62,281 nt of DNA. Source: an uncultured Clostridia bacterium. Its GTDB lineage: Bacteria; Bacillota; Clostridia; TANB77; CAG-508. The stretch covers positions 1 to 62,281 of the forward strand of contig CALXAB010000005.1 in the NCBI GenBank assembly GCA_944386175.1, written 5' to 3'. The notes below the pieces were generated by a model. The model worked only from the letters and a program-made list of their open reading frames with translations, was not told the origin of the DNA and made no database searches. The stretch's first letter is position 1. Every line of letters starts with the position of its first letter. Below, piece by piece: positions 14,853-26,075 of the stretch. The translations under genes and the position numbers were made by a program.

Positions 14853-16214
14853 TTATTTTATACCTATTTTTCTCATAGCTTCATTTATATTCTTGACTCC
14901 TATTATATCTAATTTGTAATTTTCTTTCAAGACTTTTTTATTACTTTCTGGAATTATACAACTTTTAAATCCTAATTTTTCTGCTTCTTTTAGTCTTTTT
15001 TCTATAAAATTAATTCTTCTAACTTCTCCCGTTAGTCCTACTTCTCCCATTATGACCATATCTTTGGGAATAGGTATATTTTTATAAATTGATGCCGTTA
15101 CCATCATTATTCCTAAGTCTATAGAAGGTTCATTTATTTTTAATCCTCCTACTACATTTAAATATACATCATCATTTCCTAGTGCTAAATTAGCCTTTTT
15201 TTCTAAAACTGCCACTAACAATGTTAACCTATTATAATCTATTCCATTAGCTGTTCTTCTTGGAAATCCATAAATTGTTTTAGTTGTTAATGCTTGTAAT
15301 TCTACTAAAATTGATCTTGTTCCTTCCATTGCTGATACTATACAAGAACCAGCTGGGTTATCTTCTCTTTCTGAAATTAATATGTCTGAAGGATTTAATA
15401 TTTCACACATTCCTTCTTCTTTCATTTCAAACATGCCTATCTCATTTGTAGATCCAAATCTGTTTTTGACTCCTCTTAATATTCTATAAGAAAAATATCT
15501 TTCTCCTTCTAAGTATAAAACTGTATCTACCATGTGCTCTAAGACTCTAGGTCCTGCTATATTTCCTTCTTTCGTAACATGTCCAATTATTATAGTTGTA
15601 ATGCCTCTTGATTTACTAACTTTCATAATTTGTGATGTAATCTCTCTTACTTGACTAACACTTCCTGGAGCTGCTGTTATTTCGTCTGAATACATTGTTT
15701 GAATAGAATCTATAATAACTAGTTTTGGATTTATATCAATTATTGCCTGATTAACAATATCTATATCCGTCTCGCCTAAAAATAATATATCTTCATTATT
15801 AATATTAAGTCTATCGGCTCTTAATTTTATTTGTTCTGCTGATTCTTCTCCTGAAACATATAAAACTTTTCCACTTCCTTTTAACTTATCACAAATTTGT
15901 AAAATTAAAGTAGATTTACCAATTCCTGGTTCTCCTCCTAACAAAACTAAAGATCCATTTACTAATCCTCCTCCTAATACTCTATCAAGTTCGCTAAAAC
16001 CTGTTGAAGTCCTTAATGTTTCTTTAGCTTCATATGAATTTAGTTTTTGTGGTTTATTATTACCATTTTCTTTTAACTTTGAATTTATATTTTTAGAATC
16101 TGTTACCTTTTGTTCATAAAATGTATTCCAACTGTTACAAGCTGGACATTTACCTAACCATTTACTAGATTCATTTCCACATTCACTACATACAAAGATT
16201 GTTTTACTTTTCAT
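14853..16214 (-). CDS. radA: DNA repair protein RadA/Sms
   Basis: 453 aa, full length. It has an N-terminal zinc finger with Cys at 9, 12, 23 and 26 (CSECG, CPACN), a RecA-like ATPase with Walker [10 protein letters not shown] (94-102), the RadA-specific KNRFG motif near 250 and a C-terminal Lon-like domain ([22 protein letters not shown]). It promotes branch migration in recombinational repair. Its stop lies 23 bp before the disA start, indicating one operon. Confidence 0.96.
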   Translation of the reverse strand: MKSKTIFVCSECGNESSKWLGKCPACNSWNTFYEQKVTDSKNINSKLKENGNNKPQKLNSYEAKETLRTSTGFSELDRVLGGGLVNGSLVLLGGEPGIGKSTLILQICDKLKGSGKVLYVSGEESAEQIKLRADRLNINNEDILFLGETDIDIVNQAIIDINPKLVIIDSIQTMYSDEITAAPGSVSQVREITSQIMKVSKSRGITTIIIGHVTKEGNIAGPRVLEHMVDTVLYLEGERYFSYRILRGVKNRFGSTNEIGMFEMKEEGMCEILNPSDILISEREDNPAGSCIVSAMEGTRSILVELQALTTKTIYGFPRRTANGIDYNRLTLLVAVLEKKANLALGNDDVYLNVVGGLKINEPSIDLGIMMVTASIYKNIPIPKDMVIMGEVGLTGEVRRINFIEKRLKEAEKLGFKSCIIPESNKKVLKENYKLDIIGVKNINEAMRKIGIK

Positions 16215-16380
16215 TCTATGTTAGGGACATTTTTATTTAAGATATTCTGTTTTGTAAAATCCCCTTGTTTCCTCCTTTTATTTAATATTTTTATTATTCT
16301 TTCATTACTCTTAAAATCTTTTTGATTATTTTTAACTCTTTTTTTGCTTTTTACAAATTTTTGTCTCCCTTAAAACATAA

Positions 16381-16420
16381 AAAGTATAGCACAATTTTTT
16401 ATAATATGCTATACCTTTTT
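16381..16420. terminator. Terminator hairpin between the 119-aa gene and radA
   Basis: AAAGTATAGCA (16381-16391) pairs with TGCTATACCTT (16407-16417) and T-rich runs lie on both sides. It most likely ends the minus-strand transcript of the small gene at 16503-16862. The rest of the 288-bp gap holds no visible gene. Confidence 0.6.
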
Positions 16421-16502
16421 TATTATTTTACTAAAAATTCGTTACTGACTACGAATTGTAACTACCAATTAATGTTTTACCTATATAATAAATAAGAAAA
16501 CA

Positions 16503-16862
16503 TTATTTGCTTTTTCCAAATTTTATTTCTTGGAATAAGAAATCATGTACTTTTTCCCATGTTATTTCTTGGTGTAAAAATTCATTTATTTCATCTTCTA
16601 CTTTTTGTTGATATGGTGTTAATTCTACTTTTATTTCTTTTTTCCAATCTATATCTTGTAACCAGAATGCTTTGAATTTTGACCAAAATCCTGATTTTAT
16701 TGGTAAATTTGAATTTCTTATTGTTCCTGCATTTTCTTGTCCTGGATTATTTTCACTTCCTACATTTTCTACATTAAAGTTTCCATTATTATTTTCACCA
16801 TTATTAAATTCTACTCCACCAAATACTCCTGTAACTTTGTTTTCTTCTCCTAAATCTGCCAT
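16503..16862 (-). CDS. Hypothetical 119-aa protein with repeated FxxQ(D/E)I motif
   Basis: The start is placed at 16862 because a perfect AAGGAGG stands 8 bp ahead of MADLGEEN. The upstream in-frame ATG has no site. Residues 10-55 are Asn/Gly-rich and disordered. The C-terminal half has three related stretches: FWLQDIDWKKEIKVE, FLHQEITWEKV and FLFQEIKFGK. No signal peptide or membrane segment is seen. The family is unknown to me. It is monocistronic with its own terminator. Confidence 0.6.
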   Translation of the reverse strand: MADLGEENKVTGVFGGVEFNNGENNNGNFNVENVGSENNPGQENAGTIRNSNLPIKSGFWSKFKAFWLQDIDWKKEIKVELTPYQQKVEDEINEFLHQEITWEKVHDFLFQEIKFGKSK

Positions 16863-17074
16863 TTTTATTTCCTCCTTCGTATTTTTATACAAATTCTACA
16901 TTACTTATACTATAATATCAAATTTTTATCAAGTATTTTTTTGTATTTTTATATTAAATATTTGTTACATAAATATTACATATTTGTTACATTTACATCT
17001 TTTTATAATTTACTTTTTATAAGTATTGTTATCTATTATTAGCTTTTACATAAGATATTAGTTAGTATTAAATT

Positions 17075-18416
17075 TTATTGTAATTCTGCCTCTATATATT
17101 CTTCATGTGCTTTTATACATTTTACTGTTAATATTTGATTTTCTATTTCTTTGTTAGATGTATTGCTTGTTCTTTTATTATTATTCAAGTCATTTTTTAT
17201 ATCGTTACAGTGTATTAAAATATAATTTTTTGTATGGCCTTTATAAATTCCATCTTTTTGTTCTTCAAATAAAACATCTACTTTTTTTCCTACATATTGC
17301 ACATTATATGTTTTTTGGTTAATGTTTGATAATTCTATTAATTTTTGACTTCTTTCTTCTTTTATTTTTCCATCTATTTGTCCTTTCATTTGAGCTGCTT
17401 TTGTTCCTTTTCTTGGTGAATATTTAAATACATGCATTTTATAAAATTTGATTTCTTTTAAAAAGTTATATGTAATAGTAAATTCTTCTTTGCTTTCTTG
17501 TGGAAAACCAACAATAATATCTGTTGTTAATATTACATTTTTATAATATTTTCTTAATAATTCCACAATATCTCTAAACTGTCTTGTTGTATATCTTCTA
17601 TTCATTCTTTTTAATGTTTCATCACATCCACTTTGTAATGATAAATGAAAATGTTCACATACTTTTTCTAATTTTACTAATCTTAATAAAAATTCTTCTG
17701 TTATTAGTAATGGTTCAATAGATCCTAACCTTATTCTTTCTATTCCTTTTATCTTGTTTATCTCTTCTAATAAATCAATTAATTTATATTTATTATCAAA
17801 ATCTTTTCCATATGATGCTATATGTATTCCTGTTATTACTATTTCTTTTATTCCTTTTTGAGCTATTTTATTTATTTCGGATATTATATTTTTAGGATTT
17901 CTACTTCTTACTCTTCCTCTTGCATATGGTATTATACAATATGAACAAAATCTGTCACAACCATCTTGAATTTTTATTACTGCTCTTGTTTTTTCTGTAT
18001 ATGTGATATCTCCAAATTCTACAAAATCTTTTTTATACATTACATCATCAACTTTGGTATCTTTTTGATGTGTTTCTATATATTTTTCTACATGCTCTAC
18101 TATATCTTTTTTTTCATTGTTTCCTAAAATTAAATCTATTTCATCTATTTTTTTTAATTCTTCTTCTCCTACTTGCACATAACATCCACATGCTACTATT
18201 ATTGCTTCTTTGCTTAAATCTCTTACTCTTCTTAACATTTGCCTTGATTTTCTATCTGACATATTTGTTACTGTACATGTATTTATTATGTATATATCCG
18301 CTTTTTCTGTATGTTCTGTTACTTCATATCCTTTTTCTAAAAATTTTTGAGCCATTGCATTTGTTTCATATTGGTTTACTTTACATCCGTAATGTTATAA
18401 ATGCTACTTTCTTCAT
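17075..18416 (-). pseudogene. mtaB: tRNA t6A37 methylthiotransferase MtaB, frameshifted near the N-terminus
   Basis: MtaB converts t6A37 to ms2t6A37 in tRNA-Lys. The coding frame from 18355 has the second conserved Cys (NTCTVTN), the third (GCYVQ), the radical-SAM CxxxCxxC (CDRFCSYCIIPYARG) and a TRAM-like C-terminus. The true start is MKKVAFITL at 18416. There an extra base (G18389 on the + strand) shifts the frame right before GCKVNQYETNAMAQ, which contains the first cluster cysteine. Correcting it gives about 446 aa, the normal length. As written, translation from an internal start would lose Cys-1 of the N-terminal cluster and be inactive. It is either a real mutation or a sequence error. 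Confidence 0.85.
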
Positions 18417-18439
18417 TTTTTACCCCTTTCTTTTTTAAT

Positions 18440-18570
18440 TATTACTGTGCATTTGCTAGAGCAAAGCGATGTTCTTGAATATAGAAAACTTGATTTTTTC
18501 TATTCAAGAATAATGGGCTTTTTAAGCATTTTCTCTTTTTATGACATTTCAAAAGCCCACGGCATTGTTC
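18440..18570. other. Hairpin cluster in the mtaB-mreB gap
   Basis: Four inverted repeats in about 130 bp: TTTGCT/AGCAAA (near 18456), TTCTTGAA...TTCAAGAA with an inner TAGAAAA/TTTTCTA (18472-18507), GGGCTTTT/AAAAGCCC (about 18513-18558) and GGCAT/ATGCC just after. No ORF or promoter is seen. It may be a non-coding RNA or remnants of terminators. Confidence 0.35.
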
Positions 18571-18599
18571 ATATGCCAAATTTTACAAAGAATATATAA

Positions 18600-18636
18600 A
18601 AATCTCCCAAGGTACTGTATATTATTATACCTTGGG
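18600..18636 (-). terminator. Terminator of mreB
   Basis: CCCAAGGTA (18606-18614) and TACCTTGGG (18628-18636) form a perfect 9-bp stem. On the minus strand it is followed by AGATTTTTAT. It lies 22 bp past the mreB stop. Confidence 0.8.
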
Positions 18637-18658
18637 CTATACTTTACTTAATAAAATA

Positions 18659-19669
18659 TTATTTTCTTACCTTTCCATCTAAAATATCTAAATTATCTAA
18701 TGCTTTTCCTGTACCTAGTGCTACACATGACACTGTGTCTTGAGCAATCATTACATTTATTCCTGTTTTTTCTTGTAACAATTTATCTAAACCATCTACT
18801 AAACACCCTCCACCTGTCATGTATATTCCTTTATCACTTATATCTGCTGCTAATTCTGGAGGTGTTCTTTCTAAAACACTATGAACTGCATCTACTATCA
18901 TCATAGCTGGTTCTATTAAAGCTTCTAACATTTCACTAGAATGTATTGTTATAGTTTTTGGAAGTCCTGTTGTTAAATCTCTTCCTCTTATATCCATTTC
19001 TGTATCTTGTATTTTAGGATATACGCATCCTATATTTACTTTTAAATCTTCTGCTGTTCTTTCTCCTATCATTACATTGTGTTTTTTCTTGATATATTTT
19101 ACTATATATTCATCAAATTTATCGCCTGCTACTTTTAATGATGTATTAACAACTGAACCACCTAATGATATAACTGCTATATCTGTAGTTCCTCCTCCTA
19201 TATCAACTACCATATTTCCACATGGTTTTGATATGTCTATTCCTGCGCCAATTGCCGCTGCTATTGGTTCTTCTATAAGATATACCTTTCTAGCTCCAGC
19301 TTGTGATGCTGCATCTATTACTGCTTTTTTTTCTACTTCTGTTACTTGTGAAGGGATACAAATCATTATTCTTGGAGAAAAAACGAATTTTCCACATACT
19401 TTATTTATAAAATGTTTTAACATTTTCTCTGTTACTGTATAATCTGATATTACTCCATCTCTTAATGGTCTAGTAGCTACAATGTTTCCTGGGGTTCTGC
19501 CTAGCATTCTTCTTGCTTCTTTTCCCACTGCTAAAACTTCACCAGTATTATTATCTACTGCAACAACAGATGGTTCTCTTAAAACTATACCTTTTCCTTT
19601 TACATATGCGATTACTGTTGCTGTTCCTAAATCTATACCTATATCTTGTCCAAATCCCAATTTAAACAT
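18659..19669 (-). CDS. mreB: Rod-shape-determining actin homologue MreB
   Basis: 336 aa, full length. Actin-fold motifs are IGIDLGTATVIAYVKGKGIV (phosphate 1), EEPIAAAIGAG, VVDIGGGTTDIAVISLGG (phosphate 2) and YMTGGGCLVDGLDKLL (adenosine). It polymerises under the membrane and guides lateral wall synthesis, so the cell is probably rod-shaped. It could be the Mbl or MreBH paralogue; mreC and mreD are not next to it here. It has its own promoter and terminator. Confidence 0.93.
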   Translation of the reverse strand: MFKLGFGQDIGIDLGTATVIAYVKGKGIVLREPSVVAVDNNTGEVLAVGKEARRMLGRTPGNIVATRPLRDGVISDYTVTEKMLKHFINKVCGKFVFSPRIMICIPSQVTEVEKKAVIDAASQAGARKVYLIEEPIAAAIGAGIDISKPCGNMVVDIGGGTTDIAVISLGGSVVNTSLKVAGDKFDEYIVKYIKKKHNVMIGERTAEDLKVNIGCVYPKIQDTEMDIRGRDLTTGLPKTITIHSSEMLEALIEPAMMIVDAVHSVLERTPPELAADISDKGIYMTGGGCLVDGLDKLLQEKTGINVMIAQDTVSCVALGTGKALDNLDILDGKVRK

Positions 19670-19723
19670 TGTATATCTTCCCTTCTACAACTTTTATTTC
19701 TTTTCTATTACAAGTATGTTACG

Positions 19724-19752
19724 ATTATATTACATTTTTTTAAATTTATCAA
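19724..19752 (-). promoter_or_regulatory. Promoter of mreB
   Basis: On the minus strand TTGATA (19752-19747), 17 bp, TATAAT (19729-19724), about 55 bp ahead of the start codon. Confidence 0.65.
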
Positions 19753-19761
19753 TACCTTTAT

Positions 19762-19790
19762 TTGATTTTTTTAATTTTTTATATTATAAT
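19762..19790 (+). promoter_or_regulatory. Promoter of tsaE-tsaB-rimI
   Basis: TTGATT (19762-19767), 17 bp, TATAAT (19785-19790). It is divergent from the mreB promoter and leaves a leader of about 130 nt before tsaE. Confidence 0.6.
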
Positions 19791-19929
19791 TTCATTATAT
19801 TATTGAAAAAATTTAAGGTTAGTTATACCTTTATTTATTTTCAAAAGAAAGTGATACATTTAAAAATTATAAATTTAAATTTTTTCAACCAACCAGATTT
19901 GTGCCTTAAAAAGGGGATGATAATTAAAT

Positions 19930-20409
19930 ATGAAAAACTATACATATACATCTTATAGTGAAAATGACACTATAAATTTTGCAAAAAAACTAGCTTCACA
20001 ATTACATAAAAAAGATATTATTGTTTTATCTGGCGAATTAGGCTCTGGTAAAACTAAATTTACTCAAGGTATCTTAGCGTATTTTGGTTTAGATGATGAA
20101 ATATCTAGCCCTACTTTTACTATTGTTAATGAATATATAAAAGATGATATTAATATTTATCATTTTGATGTTTATAGATTATCTGACAGCTCAGAATTCT
20201 ATGAAATTGGTGGAGAAGAATATTTTGAAAATGGTATTTGTATCATTGAATGGGGAGAAATTATCGAGGATATCCTCCCTGATGATTATATTCATATTTA
20301 TTTAAAAAGAGATTTTAATAACGAAAATACTAGAATTTTTAACATAACAACATTTGGTAAAAAATATGACAATATCTTTTCTAACTTTAATAAAATTGTT
20401 GAAAAATAA
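19930..20409 (+). CDS. tsaE: tRNA t6A biosynthesis ATPase TsaE
   Basis: 159 aa. Walker A GELGSGKTKFTQG (about 36-48), a switch-like SPTFTIVNEY and the Walker B region INIYHFDVYRL are those of TsaE (YjeE family). TsaE drives the TsaB-TsaD complex that attaches threonylcarbamoyl to A37 of ANN-decoding tRNAs. It is followed by tsaB 11 bp later. The AAGGGG site 8 bp upstream supports the start. Confidence 0.95.
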   Translation: MKNYTYTSYSENDTINFAKKLASQLHKKDIIVLSGELGSGKTKFTQGILAYFGLDDEISSPTFTIVNEYIKDDINIYHFDVYRLSDSSEFYEIGGEEYFENGICIIEWGEIIEDILPDDYIHIYLKRDFNNENTRIFNITTFGKKYDNIFSNFNKIVEK

Positions 20410-20420
20410 GGAGGTATATT

Positions 20421-21125
20421 TTGAATATTTTAAGCATAGATACTGCAAGTAATATATGTGGTGTTTCAATATTAGAAAATAAACTTTTATTATGTAATAT
20501 GGACTCAAATACAGGAAGGACTCATTCTGAAAATTTGATGCCTTTGATTCAATCTGCTTTTGAAAAAACAAAATTACATTTAAAAGATATTGATTTAATT
20601 GTCTGCGACGAAGGTCCTGGATCTTTTACAGGTATTAGAATTGGTATTGCAACAGCTAAAGCTTTTCATGATAGTTTAGACATTCCTTGTATAGGTATTA
20701 GTTCTTTACATACTTTAGCTTATAATATAAAAAATGATGGACTTATATGTTCTATTATAGATTGCAAACATTCTAATTGCTATTTTGCATTATATAAACT
20801 AGAAAATTCAATTTATACGGAACTTGTATCTCCTATAGCCGATTCTTTAGAAAATATATGCAATATTTTAAAAGATAGTTACTCTAATGAAAAAATCACT
20901 TTTGTTGGAGATGGATCTTTAATATATAAAGATATTATTAATAACAATTTTTCTAATGCTATTTTTGCTATAGATAATAATTTAAGTTCATATAATCTTG
21001 GATTAGCTGGTTTTAATAAATTTATAAATTCTAATAAAGTTTCTCAAGAACTTTATCCTTTATATTTAAAAAAACCTCAAGCTCAAAGATTACTTGAAGA
21101 AAAAAATAATTTTAAAAAGGTGTGA
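20421..21125 (+). CDS. tsaB: tRNA t6A biosynthesis protein TsaB
   Basis: 234 aa from a TTG start with an AAGGAGG site. The ASKHA-fold N-terminus MNILSIDTASNICGVSIL and the family motif CDEGPGSFTGIRIGIATAK are clear. TsaB is the non-catalytic partner of TsaD. It overlaps the reading frame of rimI by a few bases at its end, so translation is coupled. Confidence 0.95.
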   Translation: MNILSIDTASNICGVSILENKLLLCNMDSNTGRTHSENLMPLIQSAFEKTKLHLKDIDLIVCDEGPGSFTGIRIGIATAKAFHDSLDIPCIGISSLHTLAYNIKNDGLICSIIDCKHSNCYFALYKLENSIYTELVSPIADSLENICNILKDSYSNEKITFVGDGSLIYKDIINNNFSNAIFAIDNNLSSYNLGLAGFNKFINSNKVSQELYPLYLKKPQAQRLLEEKNNFKKV

Positions 21126-21130
21126 TAATC

Positions 21131-21643
21131 ATGGAAAAATTAGAATCTTGTAATTATGATATAATCATTTCTGATATGAATTTAGAAGATTTAGATATTT
21201 TGAAAGATAATTTAATCACATCTTTTGATAATTTTTGGACTTATGATATCTTAAAATCTGAATTGTTAAGTAATAATTCTAAATATATAACTGCTAAAAT
21301 TAATGATGAGATAGTTGGATTTGCTGGATTAAAATTAATTCTAGATGAAGCTGAAATCATGAATATTGTTGTAAAAAAGTCTTTTCGTTGCCATGGAATT
21401 GCTTCTTTGCTTTTACAAAAACTTTTTGATATTTGTAATGACTTTAACATTTCAGTTGTTCATTTGGAAGTAAATGAGTTGAATTCCCCTGCTATTAATT
21501 TGTATGAAAAGTTTGGGTTTAAAGTAGTTGGGTTTAGAAAACATTATTATAATGATGGAAATGGCGCTGTTCTTATGAAAAGGGGATTGCCAAAGGGGAC
21601 GGGCTATTTTGACACAACTAGGGGACGTTCCTTTAATCCCTAA
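21131..21643 (+). CDS. rimI: Ribosomal protein S18-alanine N-acetyltransferase RimI, tail extended by a repeat
   Basis: About 170 aa GNAT acetyltransferase. The acetyl-CoA loop is RCHGIASLLLQKL, and the C-terminal part VNELNSPAINLYEKFGF leads to VVGFRKHYY. The normal family end is at about VLMKRGL. The last 16 residues (PKGTGYFDTTRGRSFNP) are encoded by the giant inverted repeat beginning at 21585, so a repeat insertion has replaced the native stop. The start at 21131 has an AAAAAGG site; an in-frame GTG nine bases upstream is less likely. Third gene of the tsaE-tsaB-rimI operon. Confidence 0.9.
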   Translation: MEKLESCNYDIIISDMNLEDLDILKDNLITSFDNFWTYDILKSELLSNNSKYITAKINDEIVGFAGLKLILDEAEIMNIVVKKSFRCHGIASLLLQKLFDICNDFNISVVHLEVNELNSPAINLYEKFGFKVVGFRKHYYNDGNGAVLMKRGLPKGTGYFDTTRGRSFNP

Positions 21644-21965
21644 AATTGGGGACAATGGGGACAGACCTCCTTTTGGATTCAGGTGGCATCACACTAGGGG
21701 ACGTTCCTTTAATCCCTAAAATTCGGGACAATGGGGACGGACCTTCTTTTGGACTCAGGTGGCATCATCATATATTTTATGATGATGCCACCTGAATCCA
21801 AAAGAAAGTCCGTCCCCATTGTCCCGAATTTTAGGGATTAAAGGAACGTCCCCTAGTGTGATGCCACCTGAATCCAAAAGGAGGTCTGTCCCCATTGTCC
21901 CCAATTTTAGGGATTAAAGGAACGTCCCCTAGTTGTGTCAAAATAGCCCGTCCCCTTTGGCAATC
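21585..21965. repeat. Giant near-perfect inverted repeat of GGGGAC type, 188-bp arms
   Basis: The arms are 21585-21772 and 21778-21965 around a 5-nt loop. I see about two mismatches over the last 100 positions compared. Each arm holds two tandem copies of a unit of about 84 bp with AGGGGACGTTCCTTTAATCC, GGGGACA/GGACC boxes and CAGGTGGCATCA, so the whole is two direct and two inverted units. It lies exactly between the stop of obg and the end of rimI and reaches into rimI. Units of this GGGGAC kind are dispersed REP-like repeats in Clostridia genomes, often linked with REP-associated (Y1-type) transposases. The RNA hairpin would also terminate both convergent genes. Confidence 0.9.
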
Positions 21966-23261
<1,296 letters not shown>

Positions 23262-23358
23262 TCATTTTCTTTTCCTTTAATACAATCTCGTGTATAAATA
23301 CTAGCAGGCAACATCATTAAATTTGCCTTTTCCTTATACTACATAATGTATATTAACA

Positions 23359-24369
23359 TTATTCAAAATAATCTAGCTTCATTGCTTTTTTTACTTTTTT
23401 CATAGTTTGTTTTGCAACTTCTCTAGCTCTATTTGTTCCTTCTATTAGTATTTTATCAACTTCTTCTGGATGAGCCTCATAGTATGCTCTTTTTTCCCTG
23501 ATCGGTTTCAATTCTTCTATTATATTTTTAGCTAATTGTTTTTTACATGCCACGCAACCTCTTTTACCTGCTTTACATTCTTCACATACTATTTTCACAT
23601 CTTCTTTTGTTGTAAACAAATTATGATAATATGCAACCATACATATATCAGGATTTCCCAAATCATCTTTTTTTATTCTATTTGGGTCTGTTACAGCACT
23701 CATTACTTTTTTCGTTATTTCTTCTTCTGAATCTGATAAATATATTGCATTTCCTAATGATTTTCCCATTTTATCATTTCCGTCTAATCCTTTAATTCTC
23801 TTTCCTTCTGATAAAACTGCTTTAGGTTCAATTAATACCTCTCCATATATATTATTAAACTTTCTTACAATTTCTCTACATTGTTCTATTAATGGTTCTT
23901 GATCCTCTCCAACTGGTACTAATTCTCCTTCAAATGTTGTAATATCTGCTGCTTGACTTACAGGATACCCTAAAAAACCATATGTTACACTTTCTCCAAA
24001 TAGCTCTTTTTTTTGTGCAATTTCTGTCTTTACTGTTGGATTTCTTTGCAATCTTGCTATTGTTACTAAATTAGAATAAAATACTGTTAATTCTGCTGTT
24101 TCTGGTATCATTGATTGTACATATATCGTTGTTTTACTTGGATCTATTCCTACTGATAAATAGTCTATTGCTACTTCTCTTACATTTTTTCTTACTTTAT
24201 CTGGATTATTAAAATTGTCTGTTAATGCTTGGACATCAGCTATTAAGATGTACATGTCATATTCTCCTGAATTTTGCATTTCTACTCTTTTCTTTAAAGA
24301 TCCAAAATAGTGGCCTATATGCAATTTTCCTGTTGGCCTATCTCCTGTTAATATTCTTTTCTTTTCCAT
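23359..24369 (-). CDS. trpS: Tryptophanyl-tRNA synthetase
   Basis: About 336 aa class I synthetase. The HIGH motif is in KLHIGHYFGS and the KMSKS equivalent in NDKMGKSLGN. The start MEKKRILTGDRPTG is chosen because a GAGAGG site lies 13 bp ahead; an ATG 12 bases upstream overlaps that site. Near the C-terminus Cys residues are spaced C-x21-C-x6-C-x2-C (ICMVAYY, CEECKAGKRGCVAC). This resembles the [4Fe-4S] signature of the Thermotoga-type enzyme. No T-box leader is visible in the 150-bp upstream gap. Confidence 0.95.
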   Translation of the reverse strand: MEKKRILTGDRPTGKLHIGHYFGSLKKRVEMQNSGEYDMYILIADVQALTDNFNNPDKVRKNVREVAIDYLSVGIDPSKTTIYVQSMIPETAELTVFYSNLVTIARLQRNPTVKTEIAQKKELFGESVTYGFLGYPVSQAADITTFEGELVPVGEDQEPLIEQCREIVRKFNNIYGEVLIEPKAVLSEGKRIKGLDGNDKMGKSLGNAIYLSDSEEEITKKVMSAVTDPNRIKKDDLGNPDICMVAYYHNLFTTKEDVKIVCEECKAGKRGCVACKKQLAKNIIEELKPIREKRAYYEAHPEEVDKILIEGTNRAREVAKQTMKKVKKAMKLDYFE

Positions 24370-24406
24370 ATGTAATCTCATTCCTCTCTAAGATTAAATT
24401 ATATTG

Positions 24407-24440
24407 GCATGCACAATATTTAAAGTAATCTTGTGCATGC
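24407..24440. other. Palindrome between guaB and trpS
   Basis: GCATGCACAA (24407-24416) and TTGTGCATGC (24431-24440) form a perfect 10-bp inverted repeat with a 14-nt loop. No T run follows on either strand. It could be an operator or a processing hairpin rather than a terminator. Confidence 0.4.
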
Positions 24441-24536
24441 GTACATAATTTCTGCTTGTATTAATTCTTGTGTTTTCTATCCCATGATGAAAAAATCTTT
24501 TGTAATCTTCTTCATTAATCATATGAAGACTTCCTT

Positions 24537-26042
24537 TTATTTATATTGATTATCTATTTCTTTTAATATTACATCATGTGCACTTCCTTCTGAAATACTA
24601 ACATCTGAAACTAGAGTTAATCTTGCTTTTTCATGAAATTCTGGTATTGTTACACTACCACAGTTACACATAGTTGATTTTATTTTTGCAACAGTTATTG
24701 CTAAATTTTCTTTTAAACTCCCTGCATATGGGATATATGAATCAACACCTTCTTCAAAAGAAAGTTTTTTATCTCCTCCCATATCATATCTTTGCCAGTT
24801 TCTTGCTCTATTTGAGCCTTCTCCCCAATATTCTTTTACATATCCATTTCCTTTTTTTACTACTCTTGTAGGGCTTTCATCAAATCTTGCAAAATATCTT
24901 CCCATCATTACAAAATCTGCACCTAAAGCTAATGCTATTGTTATATGGTGGTCATGTACTATTCCACCATCTGAACATATTGGGATATATATTCCTGTTT
25001 CTTTAAAATATTCATCTCTTGCTTGTACTACATCAATTAATGCTGAAGCCTGTCCTCTTCCTATTCCTTTAGTTTCACGAGTTATACAAATAGAACCTCC
25101 TCCAACTCCTACTTTTATGAAGTCAGCTCCTGCTTCTGCTAAATATCTAAATCCTTCTTTGTCTACAACATTTCCTGCTCCTATTTTTACACTATCTCCA
25201 TATTTACTTCTTACATAATCTATTGTATTCTTTTGCCATACTGAATATCCATCTGATGAGTCCATACATATCATATCGACTCCTGCTTCTACTAAAGCTG
25301 GTATTCTTTGTTCATAATCTCTTGTATTAATTCCTGCACCTACTATATACCTCTTATTTTCGTCTAATAAAGAGTTAGGATTATTTTTTCTTTCTTCATA
25401 ATCTTTTCTAAATACTAAATATTTTAACTTTCCTTCTTTAGTTAGTATTGGTAAACATGCTATTTTGTTTTCCCATATTATATCATTTGCTTCTGACAAA
25501 CTAATACCTTCATTAGCACATACTGTTTTTTCTCTAGGCGTCATGAAATTTTTTATTGGTGCATCCATATCATCTCTTGAAATTCTATAATCTTTATCTG
25601 TAACTAGTCCTAAAAATTCTCCTGAAGATGTTCCATCATCTGTTATCATAACTGTTGAATGTCCTGTTTGTTTTACTAATTTAAGTACATCTTTTAGCGG
25701 TGTATCTGATTTTACATTTGAATCACTTATTATAAAACCTGCTTTATGTTTTTTTACATTTTTGACCATTTTAGCTTGTGATTCTATAGATTGTGATCCA
25801 TATATAAATGCCACTCCTCCTTCACGTGCTAATGCAATTCCCATTTCTTCTCCTGATACTGATTGCATTATTGCTGATACCATTGGTACATTTGCATAAT
25901 ATTTTGATTCTTCTCCTTTTTTGAATTTTACTAATGGTGTTTTTAATGATACCTTGTCTGGTATGCATCTTTCATCTGTTAAATTTGGTAATAGTAAGAA
26001 TTCGTTAAATGTTCTTGAAATATCTTCTAATATTTTTGCCAT
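24537..26042 (-). CDS. guaB: IMP dehydrogenase
   Basis: About 501 aa. It makes XMP from IMP in guanine nucleotide synthesis. The TIM-barrel catalytic loop [18 protein letters not shown] contains the active-site Cys. Residues about 95-215 are two CBS domains ([28 protein letters not shown]) for nucleotide sensing. The flap region holds [15 protein letters not shown]. The start is [10 protein letters not shown] at 26042, with AAGGAG 8 bp ahead. Upstream in-frame ATG codons overlap the promoter. No purine riboswitch is seen in the short leader. Confidence 0.95.
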   Translation of the reverse strand: MAKILEDISRTFNEFLLLPNLTDERCIPDKVSLKTPLVKFKKGEESKYYANVPMVSAIMQSVSGEEMGIALAREGGVAFIYGSQSIESQAKMVKNVKKHKAGFIISDSNVKSDTPLKDVLKLVKQTGHSTVMITDDGTSSGEFLGLVTDKDYRISRDDMDAPIKNFMTPREKTVCANEGISLSEANDIIWENKIACLPILTKEGKLKYLVFRKDYEERKNNPNSLLDENKRYIVGAGINTRDYEQRIPALVEAGVDMICMDSSDGYSVWQKNTIDYVRSKYGDSVKIGAGNVVDKEGFRYLAEAGADFIKVGVGGGSICITRETKGIGRGQASALIDVVQARDEYFKETGIYIPICSDGGIVHDHHITIALALGADFVMMGRYFARFDESPTRVVKKGNGYVKEYWGEGSNRARNWQRYDMGGDKKLSFEEGVDSYIPYAGSLKENLAITVAKIKSTMCNCGSVTIPEFHEKARLTLVSDVSISEGSAHDVILKEIDNQYK

Positions 26043-26075
26043 GTTTTCAGCTCCTTTTTTATTATTTTGACTTAT

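Noticed and set aside
21585..21965. CRISPR-like array
   Set aside because: Units are about 84 bp, only two per arm, adjacent without spacers, and the whole is a palindrome.
24382..24536. T-box or tryptophan attenuator ahead of trpS
   Set aside because: The gap is only 150 bp and lacks the T-box sequence; only a plain palindrome is present.
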